The notes under the pieces were generated by a model. That model was not told the origin of the DNA, did no database searches, and saw only the letters and a program-made list of their open reading frames with translations. Below are positions 8,266 through 17,205 of a DNA stretch of 64,000 bases, piece by piece. The DNA is taken from the NCBI GenBank assembly GCA_004557455.1, contig SFDX01000005.1, positions 62,001 through 126,000 of the forward strand, read 5' to 3'. Numbering within the stretch: position 1 is the first letter of the stretch; the number at the start of each line of letters is the position of its first letter. Source of the DNA: Akkermansia muciniphila. GTDB lineage: Bacteria; Verrucomicrobiota; Verrucomicrobiia; Verrucomicrobiales; Akkermansiaceae. The translations under genes and the position numbers were made by a program.

Positions 8266-9117
8266 ATGAGCAAATGCTGGCAACTCGCGCGCGAATGCTG
8301 GGCCCTCCCCCCCGGGGGGGCGGTGATGGGGATTCTGAATGTTACCCCCGATTCTTTCTCTGACGGTGGCTTACATTTCGGCACCGAGACTGCCGTGGCC
8401 CATGCCCTGCGCATGCTGGATGAAGGGGCAGACATTATCGACATCGGCGGGGAATCTACCCGCCCCGGGGCCGACGCCGTGCCGCCGCAGGAAGAGGCAG
8501 CCCGCGTGCTGCCCGTCATCGAGGCCCTGCGCCGAGAGCGCCCCACTGCCCGTCTCTCCGTCGATACCCGCCATGCAGCCGTTGCCCGTGCCGCTCTTCT
8601 GGCCGGGGCTGACATTGTCAACGATATCACCGGCCTGGCCTCCCCCGACATGCGTCGAGTCTGTGCCGAGCTGCCCTGCGGCGTCATCCTCATGCACATG
8701 CAGGGCGAACCCAAAACCATGCAGCAGAACCCGCACTATATCGATGTGGTTGCCGAGGTGCACGACTTCTTCGCCGTCCGTGTGCAGGCCGCTGAGCAGG
8801 ACGGCATCGACCGCCGGCGTATCTGCCTGGACCCCGGTATCGGCTTCGGCAAAAATGTGCAGCACAACCTCCTGCTCATCCGTCACCTGGAGCAGACTCG
8901 CGTGCACGATTTGCCCATGCTCATGGCCCTCTCCCGCAAACGCTTCATGGGCGCCGTGTTGAATGACCCGCAGGCCCCCAAGGTCAGCCCGCTTCCCACG
9001 GTTGTCATGAGCCTGTTGGCCGCCGACGCCGGGGCCGAACTGCACCGTGTGCACGATGTAGCCCCCTTGGTGCAGGCCCTTCGCCTGCGTCAGGCTTGTC
9101 TCGAATGTGTTAGTTAA
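8266..9117 (+). CDS. folP: Dihydropteroate synthase
   Basis: A 283-residue TIM-barrel enzyme that joins p-aminobenzoate to 6-hydroxymethyl-dihydropterin diphosphate in folate synthesis; it is the sulfonamide target. Signatures: ILNVTPDSFSDGG (the flexible pABA/pterin loop), DIGGESTRPGA, LDPGIGFGK and MALSRKRFMG. Length is normal. The start at 8266 follows a near-consensus promoter by six bases and gives the standard short N-terminus. folE2, for the first folate step, is 15 kb away. Confidence 0.95.
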   Translation: MSKCWQLARECWALPPGGAVMGILNVTPDSFSDGGLHFGTETAVAHALRMLDEGADIIDIGGESTRPGADAVPPQEEAARVLPVIEALRRERPTARLSVDTRHAAVARAALLAGADIVNDITGLASPDMRRVCAELPCGVILMHMQGEPKTMQQNPHYIDVVAEVHDFFAVRVQAAEQDGIDRRRICLDPGIGFGKNVQHNLLLIRHLEQTRVHDLPMLMALSRKRFMGAVLNDPQAPKVSPLPTVVMSLLAADAGAELHRVHDVAPLVQALRLRQACLECVS

Positions 9118-9192
9118 TGCTAATAGTATCCCATTCCGAGCCCCTGTTACCGCTGCTGTGAGCAAAAATTGCACTCTGTGGGCACTTTAGGC

Positions 9193-9221
9193 TTGCAATG
9201 TGGGGGCAAGTGGGGTTAAAT
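9193..9221 (+). promoter_or_regulatory. Promoter of the nuo operon
   Basis: TTGCAA, a 17-base G-rich spacer, TTAAAT. It lies just before nuoD and predicts transcription start near 9228, so an in-frame ATG at 9220 is excluded as the start. Confidence 0.65.
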
Positions 9222-9267
9222 GAATGAGCACCAATGTGGCCGGAGCCGGCCGCTGCAAACAAAGGTT

Positions 9268-10512
9268 ATGAATACGACAAAGACTTTGCAAGTGCCTGAT
9301 GCAATGCATGCGGCGCTGGATTATCTGAAGAACGATGCTGATGACCACGGCGAGCTCGTGACGCTCAACGTGGGCCCCTCGCACCCGGCGACGCACGGTG
9401 TGCTGCGGCTCAAGCTGGTGATTGACGGCGAGGTGATTGTCTCCTGCGATCCTGTCATCGGCTATCTGCACCGAGGCATGGAGAAGATTGCGGAGAACTG
9501 CCATTACAACCAGTTTGTGGCGTATACGGACCGCATGGACTACCTGGCCCCGATGAGCAACAACATAGCCTACGCCTGTGCGGTGGAGAAGTTGCTGGGC
9601 TGGGAGCTGCCGGAGCGCGGCCAAGCCATTCGCGTGCTCTGCTGCGAGCTCTCCCGCATTTCCTCCTGCTTCTTGGGCACGGGCGTGTATGCCATGGACA
9701 CGGGCGCGATGACGGCCTTCCTCTACGCCTTCGAGGAGAAGGAAAAGGTGCACAACCTCTACGAGCAGATTTGCGGCGCGCGCTTTACCTCCAGCTACAC
9801 CCGCATCGGCGGCATGACGCGGGACCTCCCCGCCGGCATCGAGAAGCCGATTCTGGACTTCTGCGACAGCGCGCTCAAGACGGTTGACGAGATGGAAAAG
9901 CTCCTGCTGCATAACAAGATTTTCATCGACCGACTCGTCGGCGTCGGTGTCATCACCCGCGAGATGGCGCTGCAAAACGGCATGACCGGCAACAACCTGC
10001 GCGCCAGCGGTGTGAACCGCGACCTTCGCAAGACCAACCCCTATCTGGGCTATGAGAAGTACGACTTCGACGTACCCGTGGCCACGGAGGGTGACTGCTA
10101 CGCCCGCTTCCAGGTGCGCATGGAGGAGATCCGCCAGTCCGTCCGTATCATCCGCCAGGTGATTGCGACGATGCCCAAGGGCCCGATCTGGGTGCAGCTG
10201 GACAAGGGTATTCTTCCCAACAAGAAGGACACCCTGCTGGGCATGGAGGAGTTAATCCGCCAGTTCATGGTGACCACGCAGTGCGTGAACGCCCCCGCCG
10301 GGCAGGTCTACTTTGCGGCAGAGAACCCCAAGGGCGAGCTGGGCTTCTTCCTGGACTCCCAAGGCGGCGGCCTGCCGAATCGCCTCAAGATGCGCAGTCC
10401 CTCGTACTGCACGCTCTCCATCCTGCCGGAGTTGCTGCCGGGCCACTTGGTCAGCGACATCGGCGCCATCCTCGGTTCCTTTGACTTCGTGCAAGGCGAA
10501 TGCGACCGCTGA
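9268..10512 (+). CDS. nuoD: NADH-quinone oxidoreductase subunit D
   Basis: A 414-residue protein homologous to the 49-kDa subunit of complex I, which with NuoB forms the quinone site at the base of the peripheral arm. Signatures: NVGPSHPATHGVLRL, IGYLHRGMEKI, YTDRMDYLAPM and RMKMRSPSY-like KMRSPSYCTLSIL. I chose the ATG at 9268, with AAAGG just upstream, because the promoter overlaps the earlier ATG. It opens an eleven-gene operon. Unusually, nuoA, nuoB and nuoC are not upstream; folP is. Confidence 0.95.
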   Translation: MNTTKTLQVPDAMHAALDYLKNDADDHGELVTLNVGPSHPATHGVLRLKLVIDGEVIVSCDPVIGYLHRGMEKIAENCHYNQFVAYTDRMDYLAPMSNNIAYACAVEKLLGWELPERGQAIRVLCCELSRISSCFLGTGVYAMDTGAMTAFLYAFEEKEKVHNLYEQICGARFTSSYTRIGGMTRDLPAGIEKPILDFCDSALKTVDEMEKLLLHNKIFIDRLVGVGVITREMALQNGMTGNNLRASGVNRDLRKTNPYLGYEKYDFDVPVATEGDCYARFQVRMEEIRQSVRIIRQVIATMPKGPIWVQLDKGILPNKKDTLLGMEELIRQFMVTTQCVNAPAGQVYFAAENPKGELGFFLDSQGGGLPNRLKMRSPSYCTLSILPELLPGHLVSDIGAILGSFDFVQGECDR

Positions 10513-10538
10513 TTTCACCTCAACTCACACTTTTCAAC

Positions 10539-11117
10539 ATGTCTGAATCACCAAACGCCATCGATGCCATCACCGAGCACATTCCCTCGCCCGGTGAGCA
10601 GTTTTTCCCCAAGTTTGAGGTAACCCCGGAGCTTGTGGCCGAAGCGCAAAAGCTGGTAGCGCAGTACCCGGAGGGCAAGGAGAAATCCGCCGTGCTGCCC
10701 ATCATCCACTTGGTGCAGGAGAAGTTCGGCTTCGTCTGCCCGGAGTGCATGCCGTGGATTGCGGAAATGTGCCGCTGCTCGACCATTCACGTGGCCGGCA
10801 TCGTCACGTTCTACCCCGGTATTCACCGCAGCTGCCCCGGCAAATACCACTTCCGCGTGTGCCACACTGTGGCCTGCGCGATGAGCGGCGGGGAGGACCT
10901 CATCGGCTACATCTGCAAGAAGATCGGTGTAAACCCGGCGGATATGACGGATGCCGAGCCGATGGCCGTGAGCCCGGACGGGCTGTGGAGCATCGAGGCC
11001 GTGGAATGCTTGGCCAACTGCGGCTTCGGCCCGAACGTGATGGTCAACGATACCCTCTACTCCGAGGTGACGCCTAAGAAAATCGACGAAATCATTGCGT
11101 CTTACAGCAAGAAGTAA
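10539..11117 (+). CDS. nuoE: NADH-quinone oxidoreductase subunit E
   Basis: A 192-residue, 24-kDa-type thioredoxin-fold subunit of the NADH dehydrogenase module. It binds the [2Fe-2S] cluster N1a through CHTVAC (C-x4-C) and CLANC (C-x3-C). The start at 10539 (MSESPN) follows the nuoD stop by 26 bases with no Shine-Dalgarno sequence. An upstream in-frame ATG inside the nuoD end is less likely. Confidence 0.95.
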   Translation: MSESPNAIDAITEHIPSPGEQFFPKFEVTPELVAEAQKLVAQYPEGKEKSAVLPIIHLVQEKFGFVCPECMPWIAEMCRCSTIHVAGIVTFYPGIHRSCPGKYHFRVCHTVACAMSGGEDLIGYICKKIGVNPADMTDAEPMAVSPDGLWSIEAVECLANCGFGPNVMVNDTLYSEVTPKKIDEIIASYSKK

Positions 11118-11132
11118 CCCAAGCGCACGATT

Positions 11133-12545
11133 ATGAGCGAGAATATTAAATACCTCCCCGGCAAGGAGCCGCATCCGCGGGAAACACGCCGCATCTACCG
11201 CAACATCAACCGCGTGGGTTATGACCCCTCCATCAAGTGCTTCATGAAGGACGGCGGCTACGAGACCCTCAAGAAGGTGATCAAGATGGAGCCGGCGGAT
11301 GTCATCAATGAGGTAAAGAAGAGCGGCCTGCGCGGCCGCGGCGGTGCCGGTTTCCCCACCGGTGTCAAGTGGACGTTCATCCCGAAGGGTAACACCAAGC
11401 CCGTCTACTTGGTCTGCAACTGCGATGAGTCCGAGCCCGGCACTTTCAAGGACCGCTTCATTGTGCACCAGGACCCGCACCAGTTGCTGGAGGGCATGAT
11501 TATCGCCTGCTATGCCGTGCAGGCGCACTACGCGGTTTTCTACATTCGCGAGGAGTTCCCGGAGGCAGCCAAGATCATGAGCAAGGCCATTGAGGAGGCG
11601 GAGGCCAAGGGTTTCCTGGGCAAGAACATCCTCAAGTCCGGCTTCGACCTGCAGATTATCGTGCATCGCGGGGCAGGGGCCTACATCTGCGGTGAGGAAA
11701 CGGGTCTCATCAACTCCATCGAGGGTGAGCGCCCGTACCCGCGTATCAAGCCGCCTTTCTTCCCCGCTGCCATCGGTCTGTGGGGTTGCCCGACGATTGT
11801 GAACAACGTGGAGTCCCTCTGCCAGGTGCGCCAAGTGATGCTGCGCGGGGCGGAGGCCTATGCGCAGGAGGGCGCGCAGCGCTCCCCCGGCACGCGTATC
11901 ATCGGTGTCTCCGGTGATGTGAAGCGCCCGGGTGTGTACGAGTTCGTCTCCGGCTCCATCACCTACGGTGAGCTGCTGTACGAGGTATGCGGCGGTCCCA
12001 AGCGCGGCCGCAAGTTCAAGGCCATCATCCCCGGCGGTGCCTCCGCTAAGGTGATGCGCTGCGACGAGGTGCTCAAGGATCGCAACCCGGACGGCTCGGT
12101 CAAGGAAATTTCCGTGTTCGACATCCCGATGGACCTGGACAGCATTGCCCGCTTCGGCTCCATGAGTGGCTCCGGCGGTGTCATCGTCATGGATGACACG
12201 CGCAGCATGCCGCACATCCTCAACAACCTCAACCGCTTCTTCGCTTGGGAATCCTGCGGCCAGTGCTCCCCCTGCCGGGAGGGTAACCCCTGGATGCTCA
12301 AGCTCTCCACCCGCATTTGCAACGGGCAGGGCTCCCCGGAGGATGTGGACCTGTTGAAGGACGTGGCGGACAACATCTGCGGGCGGACGGTCTGCGCCTT
12401 CGGCGAGGCCTGCTCTTGGCCCACGCAGGCCTTCACCACCAAGTTCCGGGATGAATTCCTGGCACTCACCAAGCCCATCAACGCGCTTAAGCCGCACTCG
12501 GAGGAGGCTGCCGAGGCATGCAAGTTCCTGACCCGAGAAGACTAA
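11133..12545 (+). CDS. nuoF: NADH-quinone oxidoreductase subunit F
   Basis: A 470-residue protein holding the NADH and FMN sites and the [4Fe-4S] cluster N3. Visible motifs: GRGGAGFPTGVKW (NADH), CNCDESEPGTFKDR (FMN), GAGAYICGEETGLINSIEG and the cluster motif SCGQCSPCREG with a distant Cys in GRTVCAFG. It is slightly longer than many NuoF proteins because of a C-terminal extension. It lies 15 bases after nuoE; the spacer has no Shine-Dalgarno sequence. Confidence 0.96.
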   Translation: MSENIKYLPGKEPHPRETRRIYRNINRVGYDPSIKCFMKDGGYETLKKVIKMEPADVINEVKKSGLRGRGGAGFPTGVKWTFIPKGNTKPVYLVCNCDESEPGTFKDRFIVHQDPHQLLEGMIIACYAVQAHYAVFYIREEFPEAAKIMSKAIEEAEAKGFLGKNILKSGFDLQIIVHRGAGAYICGEETGLINSIEGERPYPRIKPPFFPAAIGLWGCPTIVNNVESLCQVRQVMLRGAEAYAQEGAQRSPGTRIIGVSGDVKRPGVYEFVSGSITYGELLYEVCGGPKRGRKFKAIIPGGASAKVMRCDEVLKDRNPDGSVKEISVFDIPMDLDSIARFGSMSGSGGVIVMDDTRSMPHILNNLNRFFAWESCGQCSPCREGNPWMLKLSTRICNGQGSPEDVDLLKDVADNICGRTVCAFGEACSWPTQAFTTKFRDEFLALTKPINALKPHSEEAAEACKFLTRED

Positions 12546-12560
12546 ATTCCCCTCATCAGC

Positions 12561-14291
12561 ATGATCACAAAACCGAATATACTGCCGAAAGACGCCGCCG
12601 CTGCCGAGGGCAAGGTGAACGTACAGATCAACGGCAAGTGGTACCGCTTCCCGAAAGGCACGCGCATTGCGGATGCCTGTAATTCCGTGGGCGTGCACGT
12701 GCCCTGCTTCTGTTACCACCCCAAGTTGTCCGTGGCCGGCTCCTGCCGTATGTGCCTGGTGGAGCAGGGCATGCCCCCGCGTTTGGCCCCGGGTGCCACC
12801 CCCACTTATAATGAGGACGGCTACCAGACCATTCAGTGGATGCCCCGCGCCGTCATCGCCTGTGCCAACACCGTGGCGGAGAACATGGGCATCCGCACGG
12901 ATGGCAAGCTGTGCAGCGAGGCACGCCGCGGCGTGTTGGAGTTCCTGCTCACCAATCACCCGCTGGACTGCCCCATCTGCGACATGGCCGGCGAGTGCAA
13001 GTTGCAGGAGTACACGGCCGACTACGGCCGCGGTACCCACCGCTTCACGGAGTCCAAGACCAAGAAGGGCAAGAACCTGTCGCTCGGGCCGCGCGTGAAT
13101 CTGGACCAAGAGCGCTGCGTGCTCTGCCGCCGCTGCGTTCGCTTCATGAAGGAGATTGTCGGCGAGGAGGTGCTCGGCGTCGTGGGTCGCGGTACGCACA
13201 ACGCCATCTCCTGTTACCCCGGTAAGCAGCTGGACGGCAATTACTCCATGAACGTGGTGGACCTCTGCCCCGTGGGTGCCCTCACCAGCCGTGACTTCCG
13301 CTTCAAGATGCGCGTTTGGTTCCTCAAGAGCACGCCTACCATTGATATGAACTGCGGCACGGGTACCAACATCAACATTTGGACCCGCGGTCAGCAGGTT
13401 TACCGTATCACCCCGCGCCAAAACGATGAGGTGAACAGCTGCTGGATGCCCGATGACGCGCGCCTGAACTACAAGTTCATCAACGCCCCGGAGCGTATCC
13501 TCACCCCGCTTGTGCGGACGGATCGCGGTGCCGGGCAGCGTCCCGCTACCTGGGATGCCACGCTGAACATGGTCGTGGAGCAGCTCCACAAGTGCGCGCC
13601 GGCAGAGACCGCAATGGTTGTCTCCGCTCGTTGCACGAACGAGGAGCTCTACATGGCCCGCGCGCTGGCCCGCCAGCTCGGGATCACCAAGTTCGACATC
13701 GTTCCCCGCATGGGTGAGGCGGATAACATGCTCATCTGCGAGGACCGCAACCCGAACACGAACGGTGCCAAGCTCATCCTTAACAAGACGGGCGCCGGTC
13801 TGGCCGGTATCCGCCGCGGTATCAAGAACCGCAGCATCCGCTTCGTCATCTCCATCGGTGAGGATCTGACCGCCGAGGCCGGGGTGCCGGAGGAGGACCT
13901 GCGCGGTCTGGATTACCTGCTCGTGATGTCCCACAGCGAGAACGCCACCACCAAGCAGGCGGACGTGGTGCTGCCGGGTGTTACCTTTGCGGAGAAGCAC
14001 GGCACGATGATCAACGTCACGGGCCGCATTCAGCGTCTTAATAAGGCCATCGAGCCGCTGGGTGAGGCGCGTCCGGAGTGGCTCATCATGCGCGACCTCA
14101 GCCACCTGCTGGGTTGCGACTGCGTGCGCGTTATCGCCTGCCCCACGTCCATCAACGTGCTGGAGGAGATGGCCGAGGAGTTCGAGCCCATGCGCGGTCT
14201 CACCTGGGGCAGCATCGGCAACGAAGGTAAGCAAATCCTCAACACCGGTGTAACGATCCCGCTCATCGAGCGAGAGAAAGCTAAGAAGTAA
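12561..14291 (+). CDS. nuoG: NADH-quinone oxidoreductase subunit G, short form
   Basis: A 576-residue protein carrying electron-transfer clusters of the N-module. An N-terminal ferredoxin domain has CFCYHP...CRMC (N1b); H-x3-C-x2-C-x5-C (NHPLDCPICDMAGEC) is N5; CVLCRRC with a distant CPVG is N4. Only one Cys (MNCGTG) remains where N7 ligands would be, so N7 is absent. The molybdopterin-oxidoreductase-like part is much shorter than in E. coli NuoG (about 900 residues). Coupled to nuoF by a 15-base gap. Confidence 0.93.
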   Translation: MITKPNILPKDAAAAEGKVNVQINGKWYRFPKGTRIADACNSVGVHVPCFCYHPKLSVAGSCRMCLVEQGMPPRLAPGATPTYNEDGYQTIQWMPRAVIACANTVAENMGIRTDGKLCSEARRGVLEFLLTNHPLDCPICDMAGECKLQEYTADYGRGTHRFTESKTKKGKNLSLGPRVNLDQERCVLCRRCVRFMKEIVGEEVLGVVGRGTHNAISCYPGKQLDGNYSMNVVDLCPVGALTSRDFRFKMRVWFLKSTPTIDMNCGTGTNINIWTRGQQVYRITPRQNDEVNSCWMPDDARLNYKFINAPERILTPLVRTDRGAGQRPATWDATLNMVVEQLHKCAPAETAMVVSARCTNEELYMARALARQLGITKFDIVPRMGEADNMLICEDRNPNTNGAKLILNKTGAGLAGIRRGIKNRSIRFVISIGEDLTAEAGVPEEDLRGLDYLLVMSHSENATTKQADVVLPGVTFAEKHGTMINVTGRIQRLNKAIEPLGEARPEWLIMRDLSHLLGCDCVRVIACPTSINVLEEMAEEFEPMRGLTWGSIGNEGKQILNTGVTIPLIEREKAKK

Positions 14292-14312
14292 CCCCCATCC
14301 ATCCTTCCCATT

Positions 14313-15605
14313 ATGTTCTCTATATTGCAGCAATGGTACGATGACGTCATGAGCAACGAGATCTGGTTCTACCTGATCACGACGCTCGTCAAGCTCGTCC
14401 TCATGTTCGCCGTTATTCTGGCCTTCGTGGTGCTCTCCGTGTGGACGGAGCGCCGAGTGGCGGGCTGGATTCAGGACCGCCCGGGTCCGAACCGCGCGGG
14501 TATCCCGCTCTTCCTGCTCAAGCGATTCGGCAGCAAGGAGAAGCAGCCGCTCTCCAAGGTCCTGCACTTCTTCGGCATTCCGCAGGACGGTTGGATTGCC
14601 AAACTCTGCACGTGGCTGCGTTTGGACCGCGAGATTCCGACCTTCGGTTTGATGCAGCCCTGCCTGGACGGCGGTAAGCTCTTCTTGAAGCAGGAGGTGA
14701 CGCCGGTCTACGTGCGGCGGCTCTTCTTCATCCTGGCGCCCATGTTGGTGCTGGGCCCGCCCTTGGTGGCGGCTGCGGTGGTTCCCTTCGCCTCGGCGGT
14801 GGAGACCTGCTACGGCCACATCTCCATGTGCGTGGCAAACCTGAATATCGGTGTGCTGTGGATCTTCGCCGTCTCCGGCCTCTCCGTGTACGGCCTCACG
14901 CTGGCGGGTTGGTCCTCCAACTCCAAGTACCCCTTCCTGGGCGGCCTGCGTGCCTCTGCCCAGCTCATCTCGTATGAGGTGGCGATGGGACTGGCCATCA
15001 TCCCCCTGCTCATGATGTTCGGCACCCTCAACCTTCAGGAGATCGTGCAGCAGCAGGCGGACAACGGTTGGACGCTTCTGCCCCTGTGGGGTGAGGGTCT
15101 CAACGTGCAGCGTTGGGCGCTCTACCTGCCCGTGCTCGTCAGCTTCCTGGTGTTCGTCACCTGCGTGTTTGCGGAGGCGAACCGCACGCCCTTCGATATG
15201 GCGGAGTGCGAGACAGACTTGGTGGGCGGTTACCACACGGAGTACTCCTCCATGAAGTTCGCTTCCTTCTTCATGGGTGAGTATGCGGCCATGGTCATCG
15301 GCTCGGCGCTGGTCGTTACGCTCTTCTTCGGTGGTTGGTCCATCGGCTTCGGGGCGGATGCCGCGCTGTCTGCCTACTGCGATTGGCTCGCGGTGCTCTG
15401 CCAGTTCCTGGTCTTCCTCGTGAAGCTGTTTGCCTTCATCTTCTTCTTCGTCTGGGTGCGCTGGACGCTGCCGCGCTTCCGTTGGGACCAGGTGATGAAG
15501 CTCGGGTGGCTCGTCTTCTTCGAGGTGACGGTCATCAACATCTTCCTGGCGGCGGCCATCATGTTCTTCGTCAAGCAAACCCCGTTCTGCAGCCTCTTCA
15601 ACTAA
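14313..15605 (+). CDS. nuoH: NADH-quinone oxidoreductase subunit H with an inserted loop
   Basis: A 430-residue membrane subunit linking the quinone site to the proton pumps. The family motifs ERRVAGWIQDRPGPNRAG and, later, GLMQPCLDGGKLFLKQE and CVFAEANRTPFDMAECETD are present. Between the first two lies an extra stretch of about 45 residues (roughly 64-110) that E. coli NuoH lacks, which accounts for most of the extra length. The start is the first of two nearby Met (M1 and M13). Confidence 0.93.
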   Translation: MFSILQQWYDDVMSNEIWFYLITTLVKLVLMFAVILAFVVLSVWTERRVAGWIQDRPGPNRAGIPLFLLKRFGSKEKQPLSKVLHFFGIPQDGWIAKLCTWLRLDREIPTFGLMQPCLDGGKLFLKQEVTPVYVRRLFFILAPMLVLGPPLVAAAVVPFASAVETCYGHISMCVANLNIGVLWIFAVSGLSVYGLTLAGWSSNSKYPFLGGLRASAQLISYEVAMGLAIIPLLMMFGTLNLQEIVQQQADNGWTLLPLWGEGLNVQRWALYLPVLVSFLVFVTCVFAEANRTPFDMAECETDLVGGYHTEYSSMKFASFFMGEYAAMVIGSALVVTLFFGGWSIGFGADAALSAYCDWLAVLCQFLVFLVKLFAFIFFFVWVRWTLPRFRWDQVMKLGWLVFFEVTVINIFLAAAIMFFVKQTPFCSLFN

Positions 15606-15614
15606 TTACTCATC

Positions 15615-16181
15615 ATGTCCTACATTCCTGTCAAACGTCCCAAGTTCTCTCTGTTGGACAAGGTGTACGTGGTGGAGCTCGTCAAGGGGCTCTGCATCAC
15701 CTTCAAGCACCTGACGCTGTCCCTCCTGGGCAAGAGCCGGGGCAAGAAAGACTTTAACGGCAACGGCGTCGGCGTGTGCATGCAGTTCCCGGAGCAGCGG
15801 TGGGATGCCCACCTGCCGTCCTACTACCGCGGCGCGCCCGTTCTGGTGCGCGGCGAGGACGGGCGGGAGCGCTGCGTCTCCTGCCAGCTCTGCGAGTTCA
15901 TCTGCCCGGCCCGCGCCATCAAGGTAACCCCCGGTGTCGTCTCTGCGGACTCCCCCTGCCAAAAGCAGGAGAAGGCTCCCGCCGAGTTCGAGATCGACAT
16001 GCTGCGCTGCATCTACTGCGGTATGTGCCAGGAGGCTTGCCCGGAGCAGGCTATCTTCCTTTCCAAGGAATACCTCATCACCCTCACGGACCGCAGCAAG
16101 GCTATCCGCAACAAGGAGACGCTTTACAAGCTGGGCGGTACCCGCAAGGGGCTCGTCAACAAATGGAACCAATACAAATAA
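15615..16181 (+). CDS. nuoI: NADH-quinone oxidoreductase subunit I
   Basis: A 188-residue ferredoxin-like subunit with two [4Fe-4S] motifs, CVSCQLCEFICPARAI and CIYCGMCQEACPEQAI (clusters N6a and N6b), which pass electrons toward NuoB. The N-terminal helix region contacts the membrane arm. It follows nuoH after nine bases. Confidence 0.95.
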   Translation: MSYIPVKRPKFSLLDKVYVVELVKGLCITFKHLTLSLLGKSRGKKDFNGNGVGVCMQFPEQRWDAHLPSYYRGAPVLVRGEDGRERCVSCQLCEFICPARAIKVTPGVVSADSPCQKQEKAPAEFEIDMLRCIYCGMCQEACPEQAIFLSKEYLITLTDRSKAIRNKETLYKLGGTRKGLVNKWNQYK

Positions 16182-16191
16182 AGCTCTGCTT

Positions 16192-16857
16192 ATGTTTGAA
16201 TCCTCATTAAGTCAAATCATCTTCTACATCCTTGCCGTGGCGGCCGTCCTCTGCGCGGCGGGTGTAGTCTTCTTCCGCAACCCGGTATCGAGTGCGCTGA
16301 GCATGGCTATGTGCTTCGCTTTCTCGGCGGCCATTCTCTTCGGTCTCTCGGCTACTTTCCTGGGTATCGTACAAATCATCGTCTACGTGGGTGCCATCTT
16401 GGTGCTCTTCCTCTTCGTGGTGATGATGATGGACGTGAAGGCGGAGGCCGACGGTCCGCGCAATGTGTGGGCCTACATGCTGGGTGCCGTTCTGGTCGGC
16501 ATTCTGTCGGCTGCCGTGTTCAAGACCTCGATGGCGCTTCCCGGTGCCGCCGAGGGTGAGTGCCCGGCTAAGGTGCTCTGCGACAACGCGACCGCCCTCA
16601 CCACCGGGGAGCAGGCTCAGCCCAAGGCCGGTAACTACGGCGGGGCTCTCCCGCAGATCAATACCACGCTCGCCAACCGCTTGGCCAACCCGACCATGAC
16701 GCGTCAGGAGGCGGCGAAGGCGTCCTATTCGGATGCCAAGCTGCTCGGTATTGTGCTCTTCGGCAAGTACAGCATTCAGTTCGTCATCCTCTCCTTGGCG
16801 CTGTTGGTCGGCGCGGTGGGGGCGGTCGCACTGGCCCGTAAATTGAAGCAAGACTAA
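16192..16857 (+). CDS. nuoJ: NADH-quinone oxidoreductase subunit J
   Basis: A 221-residue membrane subunit with five predicted helices and the family segment FLGIVQIIVYVGAILVLFLFV near residue 60-80. A hydrophilic loop of about 65 residues (roughly 120-185) before the last helix is larger than in short NuoJ proteins. The start at 16192 is ten bases after the nuoI stop. Confidence 0.93.
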   Translation: MFESSLSQIIFYILAVAAVLCAAGVVFFRNPVSSALSMAMCFAFSAAILFGLSATFLGIVQIIVYVGAILVLFLFVVMMMDVKAEADGPRNVWAYMLGAVLVGILSAAVFKTSMALPGAAEGECPAKVLCDNATALTTGEQAQPKAGNYGGALPQINTTLANRLANPTMTRQEAAKASYSDAKLLGIVLFGKYSIQFVILSLALLVGAVGAVALARKLKQD

Positions 16858-16872
16858 CCCGTTTTACCGACC

Positions 16873-17190
16873 ATGACTCCATTAGCTCATTACTTGATTC
16901 TCTCCGGGCTGTTGTTTTCCATCGGCCTGGCCGGCGTCCTGGTGCGCAGGAACATCCTTGTGGTGTTCATGTGCCTGGAAATGATGCTCAGCGCGGCGAA
17001 TATCTCGCTGGTGGCTTTCTCTCGTGCCCAAGGCACGGAGGGTGTGCCGGTGTATGATGCGCAGGTGCTGGCGCTCTTTATCATTGCTGTCGCGGCGGCG
17101 GAGGTCGCTATCGGCTTGGCTCTCATCGTGGCCATGTTCCGCTCCTGCCGTTCGGTGGACAGCGCGTCGCTCAACACTCTCAAAGACTAA
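16873..17190 (+). CDS. nuoK: NADH-quinone oxidoreductase subunit K
   Basis: A 105-residue, three-helix membrane subunit. The two conserved buried Glu are visible: VFMCLEMMLSAAN in helix 2 and AAAEVAIGLAL in helix 3. It belongs to the proton-pumping module next to NuoJ and NuoN. Confidence 0.95.
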   Translation: MTPLAHYLILSGLLFSIGLAGVLVRRNILVVFMCLEMMLSAANISLVAFSRAQGTEGVPVYDAQVLALFIIAVAAAEVAIGLALIVAMFRSCRSVDSASLNTLKD

Positions 17191-17205
17191 CCCCACGCTG
17201 CAACC

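Noticed and set aside
9220..9267. Earlier in-frame ATG for nuoD at 9220
   Set aside because: It overlaps the predicted -10 box, so the transcript would not contain it; the added residues do not look like NuoD.
10548..15578. A 1676-codon open frame on the minus strand across nuoE-nuoH
   Set aside because: It is antisense to clearly conserved genes, its translation is Arg/His/Glu/Gly-rich without any domain, and such long mirror frames are expected in GC-rich coding DNA.
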